64,000 bases of DNA from Diplonema japonicum (lineage: Eukaryota > Euglenozoa > Diplonemea > Diplonemida > Diplonemidae): the NCBI GenBank assembly GCA_964019335.1, contig OZ025676.1, forward strand, positions 558,001 to 622,000. Reading direction: 5' to 3'. The position numbers and the translations under genes are program-made. A model generated the notes under the pieces. That model worked only from the letters and a program-made list of their open reading frames with translations, was not told the origin of the DNA and ran no database searches. Shown here piece by piece: positions 38,854-50,161 of this stretch (position 1 is its first letter; each line of letters starts with the position of its first letter).

Positions 38854-39947
38854 TTAATGGTTCAGTGTAGCATTTTGGATTCTGGCAAGAAGAACTTCTC
38901 TTTTGCCTGTAGCGTTGATCCCCTTGCTTTTTGCTTTTAGCTGCAGGTCACGGTATGTGAGCCCGCTGAAAGCGTCGTCGGACTCGCTGTCAGAAAGGGA
39001 CTGGTTTTGATCGGATGGGCACTTTAGCTTTTTCTGAACTGCGCAAGCAAGAAGCTCCTTCTTGCCTCTACAAGGCACACCAACCTGCTTGGCAAGCAAC
39101 TGGAGTTCCCGGTACGACAAGTCAAACGGGTTGCAAGGGGGCTCTTCCTCTCCTTCGCTAGAGGAAGACTCACTTTCCTCACGAATGATGGTCAACACAG
39201 ACTGCCTATTCTTATGCACATCCACCGGACATCCGGCAGGGGGACTTACATCCCCCAGAGTAGTAATAATACTTTCGCATGGAGTACCTTGCACGAGAGA
39301 TCCTGTAAAGATGTTAGATGCAACAGGCATACCCTCCGTCATGAATGAAAGCCTAGCTCTGGGTGTCAGCATAGTGCTCGTGGGTGACGGTGTCTTCTCC
39401 CCAACTGCACCGTCGGTCAAAGGGTACCTGTCGCAGTTTGGAGGGGAAATGCTTCATACTTAAAACTAACACTCTTCCTGGCAGACCTGACAGGTGTTTC
39501 CTCCTGCTCTTCCATAGCCTCTTTCTGAATGGTGGGTGGCATTGCGTTATTAACACCGATCTCTTGCACCTGAGGCAAAACTTCGGGATACACTGCACGA
39601 GTCACCGCAATCTGCGATTCCAGTGTGCTGTGTGCATCAAGCGTGGTGGCAAAGCTCATATCTGTATCCATCTCGAGGTCGTCCTCCATTTCAACGTCTT
39701 CATCAAATGTCATCTGCACAGGTGGCGGCGTAACAGGGGGGAACGTGATGGGGAAGCACGTGCTTGTTTTGACTGAATTCCTGTTGGCTGAGACACTTCC
39801 CAGAGCTCTACGCGTGCCTGACGTAGGTGTGGAGGACATGCCCTTCAACGGTGTGGGGCAGCCGAACCCGTCGTGCGAGTTGTAAGGTGACCTAGATGTG
39901 TACTTCTTCCAAGCAGGCATTGTGCCTGAGGCATGCGCAGCGTCCAT
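38854..39947 (-). CDS. Protein with two SAP-like motifs
   Basis: Exons 39947-39460 and 39427-38854 give 353 residues. The intron (39459-39428, 32 nt, GTATGA to CGACAG, phase 2) links the two frames as SFK-YPLTDGAVGEK. The C-terminal half contains two SAP-type helix-extended-loop-helix motifs: LSYRELQLLAKQVGVPCRGKK and LTYRDLQLKAKSKGINATGK, each ending in a Leu-rich second helix. SAP motifs bind DNA or RNA in chromatin and RNA-processing proteins. The N-terminal half is Ser/Thr/Pro-rich with an acidic EDVEMEDDLEMD segment, suggesting a phosphorylated regulatory tail. Nuclear function is inferred. Confidence 0.75.
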
Positions 39948-40017
39948 GTGTAGTTCTGCAAAGATAGCTTCAGGATTGTGGGCTTAGATACTAAGCAAGT
40001 GACGATGCTGGAAAGCA

Positions 40018-40428
40018 TCATGTAAATGTATGACCCCCGGGACCAGTACCAAGGTCTCTAGTGCATTTTCCTGATCGATGGCAACGCTGCTTTGCCGCTT
40101 CTTGCTTGGCATGGGCAGAATCTAGATCCCTGTCTCTGTAAGGGACCTGCAGACTGGTGGTGCCCTCCGATTGTCCGCGCAGTTTGTGGCGCTCTCTCAG
40201 GAGTTCACGGTACCTGTCGCCCTTCCTCTTCGTGTAGTTGACCAAGCGTGCTTTAAAGTACTGTCCTGCATCACCCTTGTTGTTCAGCACGCTGCCCCCC
40301 TCCTCCCTGCGATAGTCGCTGTTCTTTGTTCGCTTCTGGGACCCGTAGTAATCCCCACTCACCACACCCACTGCCCCACCTAAAGCGGCGTACAGGAGGC
40401 AACCAACAAAGCACACCCACAGTGACAT
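40018..40428 (-). CDS. Small membrane-anchored basic protein, unknown
   Basis: 136 residues, ATG at 40426-40428. The first 25 residues (LWVCFVGCLLYAALGGAVGVV) are one hydrophobic helix, either a signal peptide or a type III anchor. The rest is very basic and polar (KRTKNSDYRREE, KRKGDRYRELLRERHKLRG) and may face nucleic acid or acidic lipid. No family recognised. It lies about 70 bp downstream of the SAP gene start. Confidence 0.55.
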   Translation of the reverse strand: MSLWVCFVGCLLYAALGGAVGVVSGDYYGSQKRTKNSDYRREEGGSVLNNKGDAGQYFKARLVNYTKRKGDRYRELLRERHKLRGQSEGTTSLQVPYRDRDLDSAHAKQEAAKQRCHRSGKCTRDLGTGPGGHTFT

Positions 40429-42210
40429 GTCTAGCTGTGATGCGAATAGAGTTCTTTTACACTGAGGCTCAGAAAAGAGAGAAGAAAAGAAAAGAAAAAA
40501 GGGGGAAGGAAGAAAAAAATGTGTCTTTTAACAAGAGGGAGGGTGAGGAGGGATTGAAAGAAATGGGGGCGGGTGGGGGAAAGAATAATACGAGAGTGTG
40601 GTGGTAAAAAAAACGGGAATGGGGGGGGGGGGGGGGGTTGTATGCGGGTTATGCTTTCTTTCTTTGTTTTTCAGTTTCTCTTTCGTTCTTTGCTTCTCGT
40701 TCTCTCTCCCCCTACTCTTTTTTTTCTTTTCTTGCTTTCCCCCCTTTGCCCTTGTGGTTTACAAGACAGGTCTGACAGCAATCACCCTCGCCTGCGCTGA
40801 CATCACAGGGGAAAGAATTCTTGAGAGCAAGGGGCATGCAGTCCTTTGTTCCCCACTTTTTTTATTGCTTTTTTTTCCCTTTCAGTTTTGTCCATTTCAC
40901 GTCTGTCGCAAAAGAAAGAAATATACAGTATGCGATCAATAAGCAAAGTAAAAAAAGGTGGGGAAAGAAATAAACTCATGTGACAAGAAAGAGAGAGCGT
41001 GAGAGGGGGAGGGAAGGGAGAATAAATCACTGTAGTGGGGCACCCCTAAAGAAAATAAAAAACCAAGCCTCTTGTGTTTCTGACACGGTGAGGTGGCCGT
41101 GTTGCCCCCTCGTGATATTTGGCCGTTTCCTTTCTTTCTTTTTTTTTGCAAACCTCTAATTTTTCTAATTCATTTTTTTTTTTTTTTTTTTTTTTTTTCA
41201 ATTTCTCTTTTCTCCCAAACCTCACAGAGTACCAAGTGAGGAATAATAAAGAATGCGCAGTGCCTCGAGGGCTTGGCAAGACAGGCGGTGGGGAAGGAAG
41301 GGAAGGGGTGTGAAATGAATAAAATATGGGCAAAGTCTTTTACTTTCTCGAACCCAGTAAAAAACGCCCAGATTTACAAGGGGAAAAGAAAAAAATGGAG
41401 GGGAGTGGATGTGTAGTAACATAACGCACATTCTTTCTTCTTCTTTTTTATTTCTTTCTTTTCTTTTTTGTTTTTCTTTGAAAAATGAAATAGCCTGTCT
41501 CCAGGAAGAACATAAAAATGGGACGAGGGGGAGGGAAGGACTGGTGCACTCCTGGCCGCCTTTCTCTCTTTTCTTTTTCAGAACTCGTCTTTTCAGTGGA
41601 ACTAGCGCCTCTTTCGGGCTCCTAAGACAGAGGAAAAAGAAGAAAAAAAACTAGATTGTTCGGGGTGGGTTTTTGTCTTCTTTTTAAAATTGTTTCTTTC
41701 ATTGACTTCCTCCTTTTTTCTTTTCTATTCTTTTCTTTTGTGGGAATACAGAACTGTCGAGGGGAGAGCTGCACGGAAAATGGGACATTGGTGAACAAAA
41801 AGGGATGAGAATGAGGGGTAAAGAAAAGGGTGCAAAAAAAAATCATTTACAGTCATAATGGAGGGTGTTGTCAAGTGCAGATTTTTAGAAAAGAACAGTA
41901 AGGTTAAAGAGGGAGGGAAAAAGATGGGAAGCAAAAAAGGGGGAGGTATCTTTTCCCTTTTCCTTTCATTTCCTTTTCTTTGCCCCCTTCTTCGCCCAGA
42001 GACGGGAGGAAGGGCGGGTAGGATGGGCAGGGGAAAAAAAAGAATAGAAGACAAAAAAAAAGGGTGATGTGGCTGACAACAATAATAAGAAAAAATTGTA
42101 TGTATTTTTTTTTTTTTTTTTAAATTCTGTTTTTCTCCCCGCAATTGTTGTGGTCTTTTTTCTTTTTTTGTCCTTCCCTTCCTATGCCCCTCCACAATCT
42201 TACTGTGCAC
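40429..42210. other. 1.8-kb intergenic region, homopolymer-rich
   Basis: Contains a G17 run (about 40621-40637), long T runs (41171-41198, 42105-42121) and purine tracts. More complex islands occur at 40745-40850 and at 41060-41115, where CACGG and CCGTG form a 5-bp stem with an 8-base loop. No protein gene supported. Confidence 0.55.
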
Positions 42211-45200
42211 TCACCAGAACTCATTCTCCTGCCAAAAGCCCTTGTTTTCGTCGACAATTGAAGTTGCCATCTGCATGTGCTCAAGGAACTCACCCATACA
42301 CTCAAACAAGGGCATGACAATGTAGTTCATGAAGCCAATCTGTGCCTTGGACATGACTGCGGTGTACCGGTCCATGAAGGGCGACACTGGCATTCCTGTC
42401 AATGGGTGGTGATTGTACTTGCAACAGCATACCATGAAGCCTCTCTCTGTCGCCCTGTTGGAAGAACTCGTCGACAATGACATTGCACCATCCGTGGTAC
42501 AACTTCTTGGGACGCCCGCAGTTCGAGATGTCAGCCATCTTGATGGTCATGGTAAGAGCAAGATTCCTGTCCGACTTCTGTTTGTACATTCTCATCTCCG
42601 TTTCGTCGATCCTCTTCTTGAATCTGGCCACGAACATGGAATGCAGCCCCATATCCGTCCCCAGCACGAACTCCACGATGTCGTCCCTCATCTGCGAGTA
42701 GTTCTCACCTTCGAAGGCCTTTAAGATGTTGAATTCGTCCATCCTCATCAACTCGAACACGCTGCTTGCATGGATGTTCTCGTTCACACTCCTATCATTG
42801 AACAGCACAGCTAGGTAGTTCTGCGACCTCACATGGAAAGCATTGTTTATCCCCGGGTGGTTGTAATCGTGGATCGCAGCCGCAAAGAGTGCTGCGAAGA
42901 CTTCCTGATCCGTTGCTCTCACGAGACTCTGAAAATGGTGTGGAGAGGGTTACCAAAGCATACCTTGCACCCACCCTTGCCCAAGATGTAGTGTGTGACG
43001 TGCAGCACGTCAGCAGCGTGCATGCTGTTATGGTACGGGTTGGGGTGGTACCCTGCTTCCACGATGGACAGCCAGTTGATCAGCGTTTGTTCGTTGATAT
43101 TGAACTGTAGGGTGGCATTTGTGTTGCTCTTGCTGGCATACCTGCTGCATGAATCCCCACTTGAAGCACAACGCGTACATGGTGATGAATAACGACCCAC
43201 CATGCGGCTGCTCTCTGAGGTACTCACCCGAAATGCCCCCCGACATGGCTGTCTGCAGCTCGAAGACGTTGAAATCCCAGTCATCCAGCTTCGTAACTAA
43301 ATCGTAGATCAGCTGCCTTTTGTGATTGTCGATAGACTGCGTGACCTGTGGGTGTGGTGCGGGTGGTTCCCTGTGCATACTGAGTAGAACTCAGATGAGA
43401 AGTAAGGCAGAATCACGTTGTTGTACTTTTCTGTGGGCAAGGGGTCCTCCGTCACCCCCCCATCGGGAGACATGTATCGCGATTTGAGAATTTTTAACAG
43501 CTCGTTGTCAACATCTTTACATTGCGGCGGCTTAGCAACACCAGGAGGGAGGGGCGACTTCAAGGGGTTTCTCACCTGTAGCATTGATATCGAGTAACAA
43601 AGTGTGTCACACCTTGATAGCTAACGCATCTTCTATTTCTAGTTTTTGATTGGGGTCACCGCCCTTGCTTCTGACATCCTCCTCAAGCTTCTCTAAATCT
43701 CCTTCGCCTGCCTTCACCTTCGCGTTGCACGCCTCAATGCAGCCCTCGAGAGTCTGTAGTGTGTTGCAGGTGCTTTTTATTGGTACCTTCTTCTCGCGTT
43801 CAAGCGCAACGCACTTGTTGCCCTTTGCTTCCACTTTCGTTCGCAGTTCTACGATCTTTTTGTCGATCTCCTTCGGTTTTTCTAGTTGCCGCAGCTCTGT
43901 CCCGCTGATGATCTCCCGCAGCATGAAGCCTTGCACGTCAGTCACAGACTCCAGCGGCAGTGTCAAGTCAAGGTTCGCTCCCAAGGACAGTGTACACTCG
44001 CCTTCACCCCAGACCACCTTCACGTCGCCAGTCTCGAACCTCTTGATGACATCTTCTATCTTGGCTTCCCGCTTTGCCAGTGTTGCATCTCCAAACCTCT
44101 GTGAATAGCCTCCTCTCTTCTGACTGGCAACCGTTATCCAGACGGTCCCATCATCAGGTCCCGGTCTGGCACAGGCGACTGCGTCGTCTAGTTCCTTGTA
44201 GACTCTTCCCATCAGCGCCAAAGCATGTCCTGCCCTTGTTGAATCCCCTCCATGTTCCTCCCACGTTTTCTGTGCACGAATAAGTTTGGTTGTTGGTGCA
44301 TACTCTGTTCATTTTTACGTTGTCTGCAATGTGCTGCAGATCTTTGCAAAGTGCGGCGATTGAGGTGGCGAGCGGCAAGGTGACCTGAGCGAGTGATGTA
44401 ATTTGCAAGTGCATACATTATCTATTATTGCAACTTGTCCAGATGCGAAATCATAATCGTGTTTTGAGCTGTCGGTACTCCACTTGGTACCATGGAAAGG
44501 TGTAGAGGTGATGCCTAGGGCAATTTCTTTCTCGCCTTGTTTGTAGAATTCATCTGCAAGGAGTTTCACCCATTTTTCGTGGATTTCAGGTGACTGGGCC
44601 CAGGCTGACCAGTGCGCCAGCTGCAGCACGTGTGTGAGGGCTACACGCTGGTTGTCCTTGTTGGTCCACTCGGTGTTGTTGTTGACCATGTTTTTGAAAT
44701 CTGCAAGGCGAGTCTCTCGGGTTCCCATTTGCACATTCGCCCTAATGACGATGACCTCCCTCACTGTATCGATGATGTCGCGGACCGAGTCAGAAGGCAG
44801 AGTAGCAAGGATATTGCAGTGGGAGTTGTTCATGAGCTCGAATGCCACTGTAGAGTTGTTCTGGCAGTTGGCATACAGGTCACTGTAAAGCATCGACAGC
44901 ATCGATTGCGCTTTCTTAATGAAGGCGTCATCCACTCCTTCGTGGCCAACGTTGTAAATGCCTGCTGCGAGGATGCAGCTGAAGATGTCCTCAGGGCTCA
45001 TGCTTAACGGTCCCTTCAAGTGTTTTATCAGATAGTGCATGGCGCACAGCCCCTGTGCGGACTGCTGCGTGTTGTGGAATTCCGGATTCTTGCTCAAATT
45101 ATCGATACTGGTCCAGTAGTTCAACACGACGTTCTCATCCATGTCGAAGTGCTCAATAAGGTCGTAATGCTTGAACAGTGCCATTGCAACATCAGCGGCC

Positions 45201-46220
45201 ACCAAGCCTTTCTCCAGCACGTCGTAGTCCCACGTGATTTCTTCACAGTTAATCTCTTTCACCTCCCTCTTGCAGGGCGGTACAGTATCATACATCGTGT
45301 CCAGCGGGTGGGTGGGGAAGTGGTTCAGAACTTGTTTCATCTTCGCCATCTTGCCCTCCTGCTTACCAACTGCTCGCTTTGCTTTCGTCGCCTTTTCCTT
45401 CAACTCAGGGATCACGTCTACGGTGAAGTGACTTCACATATTGTCCATACCTTTGTATTTCTTCTCTGCATCTTCACCCGCTTCTACGATCGACTCAACA
45501 ATCGACATCTCTGCCTCTTTTTTAAGGAAGTCGTTTTCTTTTGAACCTCTCGAATCCTGTTGGATATGATGTGCTAGACGAGCATACCTTTACTTCAAGC
45601 CTAAGGCTCTTCAGTTTGGGAAACGACCTCAGGAAGTGTGTGTAAATAGCTTCCGATTCATTCGAGACTTTTTCAACAGGGATCTTGCACAACAGATCTT
45701 TTGGTTCCTTGCCTTGCCTCATTTTGATTTCCACAACGGAGTCTTTCAGTGAAAGGTACCCCTTTGTGAAGGCGTTGTTGAGCATCTTCCAGAATGACGG
45801 CCACTCGACCTCTCCAAGGGTGTCCTTTAGTGAGGTGATTTGCTCATCAGTGAGCTGCACGGAATATGTTTGCGGATTCTTCATATTGTAACAAGCAAAA
45901 GTTAAGCCGTTTTTGCTTGTGATGTGCGAGTAGGCAATAAACAGCTTGTCGGAAGCAACACACATCTTCATTCCAGGCCATACTCGTTCCCTCCCAGGCA
46001 GCACAGTGTACTCTTCAGCGCATTGGTTCACGCTGCTGACCCCACTCCCATTCCCGCCACTCACTGCAGGTGATTTCGTCCCACCTCCCTCAATACCCCC
46101 ATCCTTGATGTTTAATGGCTGTTTGCCATCTCCAGGATGCTTTTCCGGCTTTTTGTCCCCTGGTGTAGTTACTGTGTCAGGTCTACTATTCTTTTGTGAT
46201 GTTGAGTTTCCACACCCCAT
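42211..46220 (-). CDS. Tandem phosphodiesterase: dead PDE domain plus active PDE domain, MGC lipid-anchor start
   Basis: Ten exons: 46220-45588, 45556-45451, 45417-44417, 44384-44304, 44269-43613, 43575-43381, 43345-43142, 43104-42964, 42928-42433 and 42395-42211. They total 1232 residues in one frame. The start MGCGNSTS fits N-myristoylation at Gly2 and palmitoylation at Cys3. The first PDE-like domain (about 265-560) has lost its metal ligands: HNTQQSAQ for HNSMHAAD, IYNVGH for IHDYNH, LAHWSA for MADISN. The C-terminal domain (about 880-1232) keeps them all (YHNSMHAADVLHV, AAIHDYNHPG, KMADISNCGRP, SPFMDRYTAVM). Introns are 31-37 nt; eight start GTATGC or GTATGG and one GTGTGA. The likely role is a membrane-tethered cAMP/cGMP phosphodiesterase with a regulatory pseudo-domain. 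Confidence 0.92.
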
Positions 46221-46423
46221 CGCATTGATATGTTTGTTTATATCAAGGAAACAAGCATCACGGGTTGCACTGTGGTGAGATGAAGTTGGTGGGATAACAA
46301 ATAAATATGACACTTCGTTTGGACAGAAAAACACGGTGCAGATTAACAATCTGTGAACTGTATGTACCTAGCCGTTCACTATGAAAGGTGCTTTCGGTGA
46401 GCGTGTAACAGTTGCCTTGCAGC

Positions 46424-48246
46424 TTACCAAGCCCGTATTTTCTTTGTGGAAAACATATTCCTCAACATGTGGTACTCGGTGATGTGCACAGACTGCACGT
46501 CGTACCTGTTGATGATAGTAGAGTCTAGCTGTGAGGCAATGGTGATGTCCACAAGAGCTGCCACTGAAGGAGACGCGTATGTACCTAGTGTGGTAGAATA
46601 GTAATTAAAATGTGCACACCTGGCTTTACTCGCACTACTGGCACACGAATACTACTCACAAATTTTCCCCATTGTACATCGCCGAGGTCTGTCGAGACGA
46701 ATACTTTCTCTACGTGCTGATTCTTCACCATGGTGTTAATGGTCTCGGTCACGAGGGAAAGAGGGGGGTCACACTGCTCCGAGATGTCTGACGAGGTTTC
46801 CTGAACCCCATTCAATAGCGAGGTCATAAACATGAGGGGCTCTTCGTTTTGTGTTGTGCACTTCTCTATCCATTCTTTGGTTTTAGGCAAGCGAATGGAG
46901 AGGGATTTCTGTAAAACATGAAATGAGACAGCAGAATGCATACCAGGCTTGTTAAATTATTTTCTGCGATGAAAGTGGCTGCTTCGTTCCTGATCTTGTC
47001 AGAGGGAACGAGTTTCGACCTGGTCTTCCAGAACAGCTTGGATCCGTATTGCTCTTTCGAAGAGTACCCCAAGCACAAAAGCCTAAACGCACCTGTCTGA
47101 TGCTGAACGGCACAGTCCTTGCAGAAGGATACATGCGGTGTGACAACGAGGTCGTGCAGATATTCAATATCACCTAGTTGGTTCTGGAACATTGTTGGAA
47201 AAGCAAGCTCCGACGAGATGTTAACACCTGAAGCACACAAGGTGTACTCATACAGCATGCGCATGAGTCGCGGTGCAGTTGACTTCTGGATTGCCGCATC
47301 GACCATGATGCCGTATGAGAGGGGGCGGTTGCCCTCGTACCCCTTCCATACAGGCTTGGACCAGGTAGTAGAATCCTCGCTGCTGCGGACTGCGCTGAAG
47401 TACTCAACATCTTCAGCAATCCCCTCGTTGACCTGATAGGGTTGTTTGTAGGTGCTCGATATCTCTGACTTGTTCGGAGGGAGAATGTCCCCCAACCTTA
47501 AGTGGAACTTTGCGGAGTTCTCCGAGGACCAGCGCATCATGAGCTCAGTAAGGTAGTCAGGTGTGACTGTGACTTGCTGTTCACCCACTCGCTGTTTGAG
47601 GCGGTTGTGTTCGTTGGCTAGTTTCCCTATGTTCGCCAACAACAATTTTGCCTCTAAAGATGTTGTAGAACTGAGCCTCTTGGCTCTCTTTTCAAGCTTA
47701 GCATGAACCTGTTCTAGCTTTGCGATCTCCTGTTCATGTGGTACGTTCAGCTTACAGAACATAAGAACATACCGCAATGTCCTCATTGTCCTGACGCTCT
47801 CGGACAGCCCTCTCGACTTCAGCAGTCTCAAGACAGTCAGCCTGCCTGCAAAGTATGATGACATGGTGTTGCTAGCATACATCTTAACAAGGTCAGCTGT
47901 TGTCGCACGCAATTTATTGTTTTTTGTTTCAAGGTCTTGACGTCTGGAGAAAGCAGCAGCGGCAGAATCTTTCATGCTGCCTTCCAACTGTGGAAATATA
48001 CAATACATTAAGACATACTATATTGTCACTCTTTATCATCTCTTCGTTACATTTGAGCAGCTCTTTCATCAACACTTCGTCCCTCACTCTGTTTTCCTGG
48101 AAACCAGTGACGTGCTTCTCACTTCCTTGTGAAGCTCCCAGCTTGTAAGCAAAGGTGAAGAGTCCAAGCACTGCTGCCACCAAGGCAAAGGTGACAAGGG
48201 TGCCATCTTTTTCGGGTTTGCGGGTTTCCTTTGAAGACATTTTCAT
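46424..48246 (-). CDS. Type II membrane protein resembling a Golgi glycosyltransferase
   Basis: Exons 48246-48019, 47987-46944, 46908-46620 and 46584-46424 give 573 residues. A short basic cytoplasmic tail is followed by one helix (TLVTFALVAAVLGLFTFAYK, about 18-37), a coiled-coil stem (about 60-190) and a globular C-terminal domain. That domain includes FHLRLGDILPP, a Cys-containing middle, VEKVFVSTDLGDVQW and, at the end, SPSVAALVDITIASQLDSTI, similar in pattern to the nucleotide-sugar-binding end of O-fucosyltransferase-like GT families. The call as a glycosyltransferase is inference. Introns are 31, 35 and 35 nt (GTATGT, GTATGC, GTGTGC), the last in phase 1. The ATG at 48244-48246 has a second ATG two codons later. 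Confidence 0.75.
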
Positions 48247-48338
48247 TTTAGAACCACCTGTTGCGTTGTATATGGTAGTGGTAGTAAGCAGAGCTATAGA
48301 ATAGAATACAGTATTAAGGCAGCTCACTGCGGGCGTAC

Positions 48339-48775
48339 CTAGCGGAGGAAGCAGTAAGTCCCCGCAGCAAGCGTCAAGCTGGAGTGGAGGGCAGCGAGCC
48401 GCACGTGCCTGTCGGTTGAAGGGTTCGCCTCGCAATGCGTTCCTGCGATTGGGCTTCTGGTAAAATACATGGCAGTGCCTGTCTCCTGGGAAGGAAAAGA
48501 GAAAAGAAAAAAATGGTGAAACACTTATCTGCACAGAGTCATTAACTAACCAACCTACACCAGAGGTCGCAGCAGCTGTTTCGGATACGTCATCCTTGAG
48601 GCCAACGCCTTGCGGAGCAGTCACGCGGTCAGCATTCATACATACTGACGGTTGCTGCCGCGACGTGCTCGGTGGAGATCTGTCAAATCTACCAGTAACT
48701 ACTACTAGGCCGGATGGTTACTGCAGAGACGCAAAAGAACTGATCGGATACTATGTACAGTAGGCCCGTTGGCAT
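48339..48775 (-). CDS. Possible small spliced gene (~100 aa), unknown
   Basis: No single frame covers this, but a spliced model works: ATG at 48773-48775, intron starting GTAACC and ending GACAG (about 42 nt), intron GTATGT to CGCAAG (37 nt), and a third ending TTCCCAG before GAGACAGGC. The last exon reads ETGTAMYFTRSPIAGTHCEA and ends AAGTYCFLR at 48339. The middle encodes VSVGLKDDVSETAAATSGVG. The 5' splice site of the third intron is unclear (GTGCAG is one option). No family recognised. Confidence 0.35.
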
Positions 48776-48804
48776 CCTGCAGTGCTTGACTCGAGTGATA
48801 CTCG

Positions 48805-50082
48805 TCATGACTCATTAATGCACTTTTGGACAATTGAAAAGATCTGTGTTACATATGAAGTGCCTTCTTGCATACATCCTCGGGTGTGACGCCTCTCTCG
48901 ATGGACTGCTGTGTTGCTTTCTTGAGCATAGACTCCGACTGCGGTCTGACAGAGACACCTTGCACGGAAAGAGTGTCGTTAGATAGAGCAGCTTTTTTCT
49001 TCTTCTTCTTCTTCTTTGCTTGAGAAACGGAACGATTTGATACATGCGAGATCTTTGTCTGTAAAGGTGTTGAGTACGGGGTAGCATACCTGTGACCTGT
49101 TCACGCCGGAAGACTTCAACGTTGGCGCCGCTTTCGCCGGTTGGCGGGTCGGCTCCAGGTGGAGTTTCCCTGCATAGACAACACATCGGGATAGTGTCTC
49201 ACTGGGACTGGGCCGTTTAGTAGGCGAAGAAGGAGAAGGAGAGACAGGAATTCTGCTTGGAGAAGTATGGCTGCTCTCATTGCCAACAAGTAGACCATGT
49301 CTTATGTATGCAATTTCAAGGAGTTTTTCTAAATCGTCCTTCGTGAGTGCCCTGTTTTTGGTACCAAGAACATAATTTACATCTGCCTGTGAGTCTTTAA
49401 GTCCCTGCGGCTCAGCAGGTTTCCTACAAAGAGGAGAACGTGAATGAGGTGATGAAACATTCGCAGACATGACTGATGCAATAGGAGGGGACATGAGAGG
49501 GTCACGCCTATATGGTGAGTAGTTCGGAGATGGTACAGGAGGCGAGAGGGAATGGGCAGGAGAGAGGCCGACGAAGACGTTGTTGAGGTCAATCTCAGCA
49601 TCAGGAGGATCGGGGGGCTTGGGGAGTGCTATGGAAGATGTAGATGCGGTGGAAGGTGATGAGACAGGTGCAGGACCAGAACTAGGCAGAGGTGTAAGTG
49701 TGGGAACAGCTATGGCAGCTACCGGGAGTGGCGTAGGTGGTTGTGGTTGTGGTTGTTGTGGTTGGGGCTGCGATATCGCGTGGTACCCTTCCAAAGTGTA
49801 AGTCGGGTGTTTGCTGTGAGGGTGACACACATAGCCGCAGTTCCTCATGGCCTCATCAGCGACGTACTTCGTCTTCACTAGATCCTCAGCACCCTTATCA
49901 TCGGCGGCTCTGTGCATATTTCCGTTCTGTTGTTGCAGTGCACTAGTGCTTTCTCTTCTTTCAATTTCCTTTACCCTCTCTCGCAAGATTCCGCAGACAT
50001 CGTTCACCATCTGCAAGTCTCCTCCATGTGCCCCTTCTGCCCGTTCTAGCATCGCGAAAGCTTTTTGAAGCTCGAACACCAT
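48805..50082 (-). CDS. Pro/Ser-rich protein with short helical modules, unknown
   Basis: Exons 50082-49090, 49058-48876 and 48843-48805 give 404 residues. An N-terminal helical segment (about 1-45, FELQKAFAMLERAEGAHGG) precedes a Pro/Gln/Ser/Thr-rich low-complexity region with many SP dipeptides (possible proline-directed kinase sites). A helical patch near 255-275 (LTKDDLEKLLEIAYIRHGLL) and a Lys8 run follow, then an amphipathic end ERGVTPEDIFSIVQKCINES. Introns 49089-49059 (31 nt) and 48875-48844 (32 nt) both start GTATGC. Without the second intron the frame would stop at 48849. Function unknown. Confidence 0.65.
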
Positions 50083-50161
50083 ATTGTTGGGAGGGGACTG
50101 TAAATCGAGTAATAAGATCGAACTCTTTCTAGTTTACTGAAGTACATTATTCTTTTACATT

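Noticed and set aside
42302-42922. Alternative C-terminus of the tandem PDE reading through intron 9
   Set aside because: The read-through frame loses the conserved SPFMDRY segment; removing the 37-nt GTATGC intron restores it.
48844-48875. Stop at 48849 as the end of the 404-residue protein
   Set aside because: The stop lies inside a 32-nt GTATGC...CACAG stretch that fits the intron pattern of all neighbours, so the downstream stop at 48805 was preferred.
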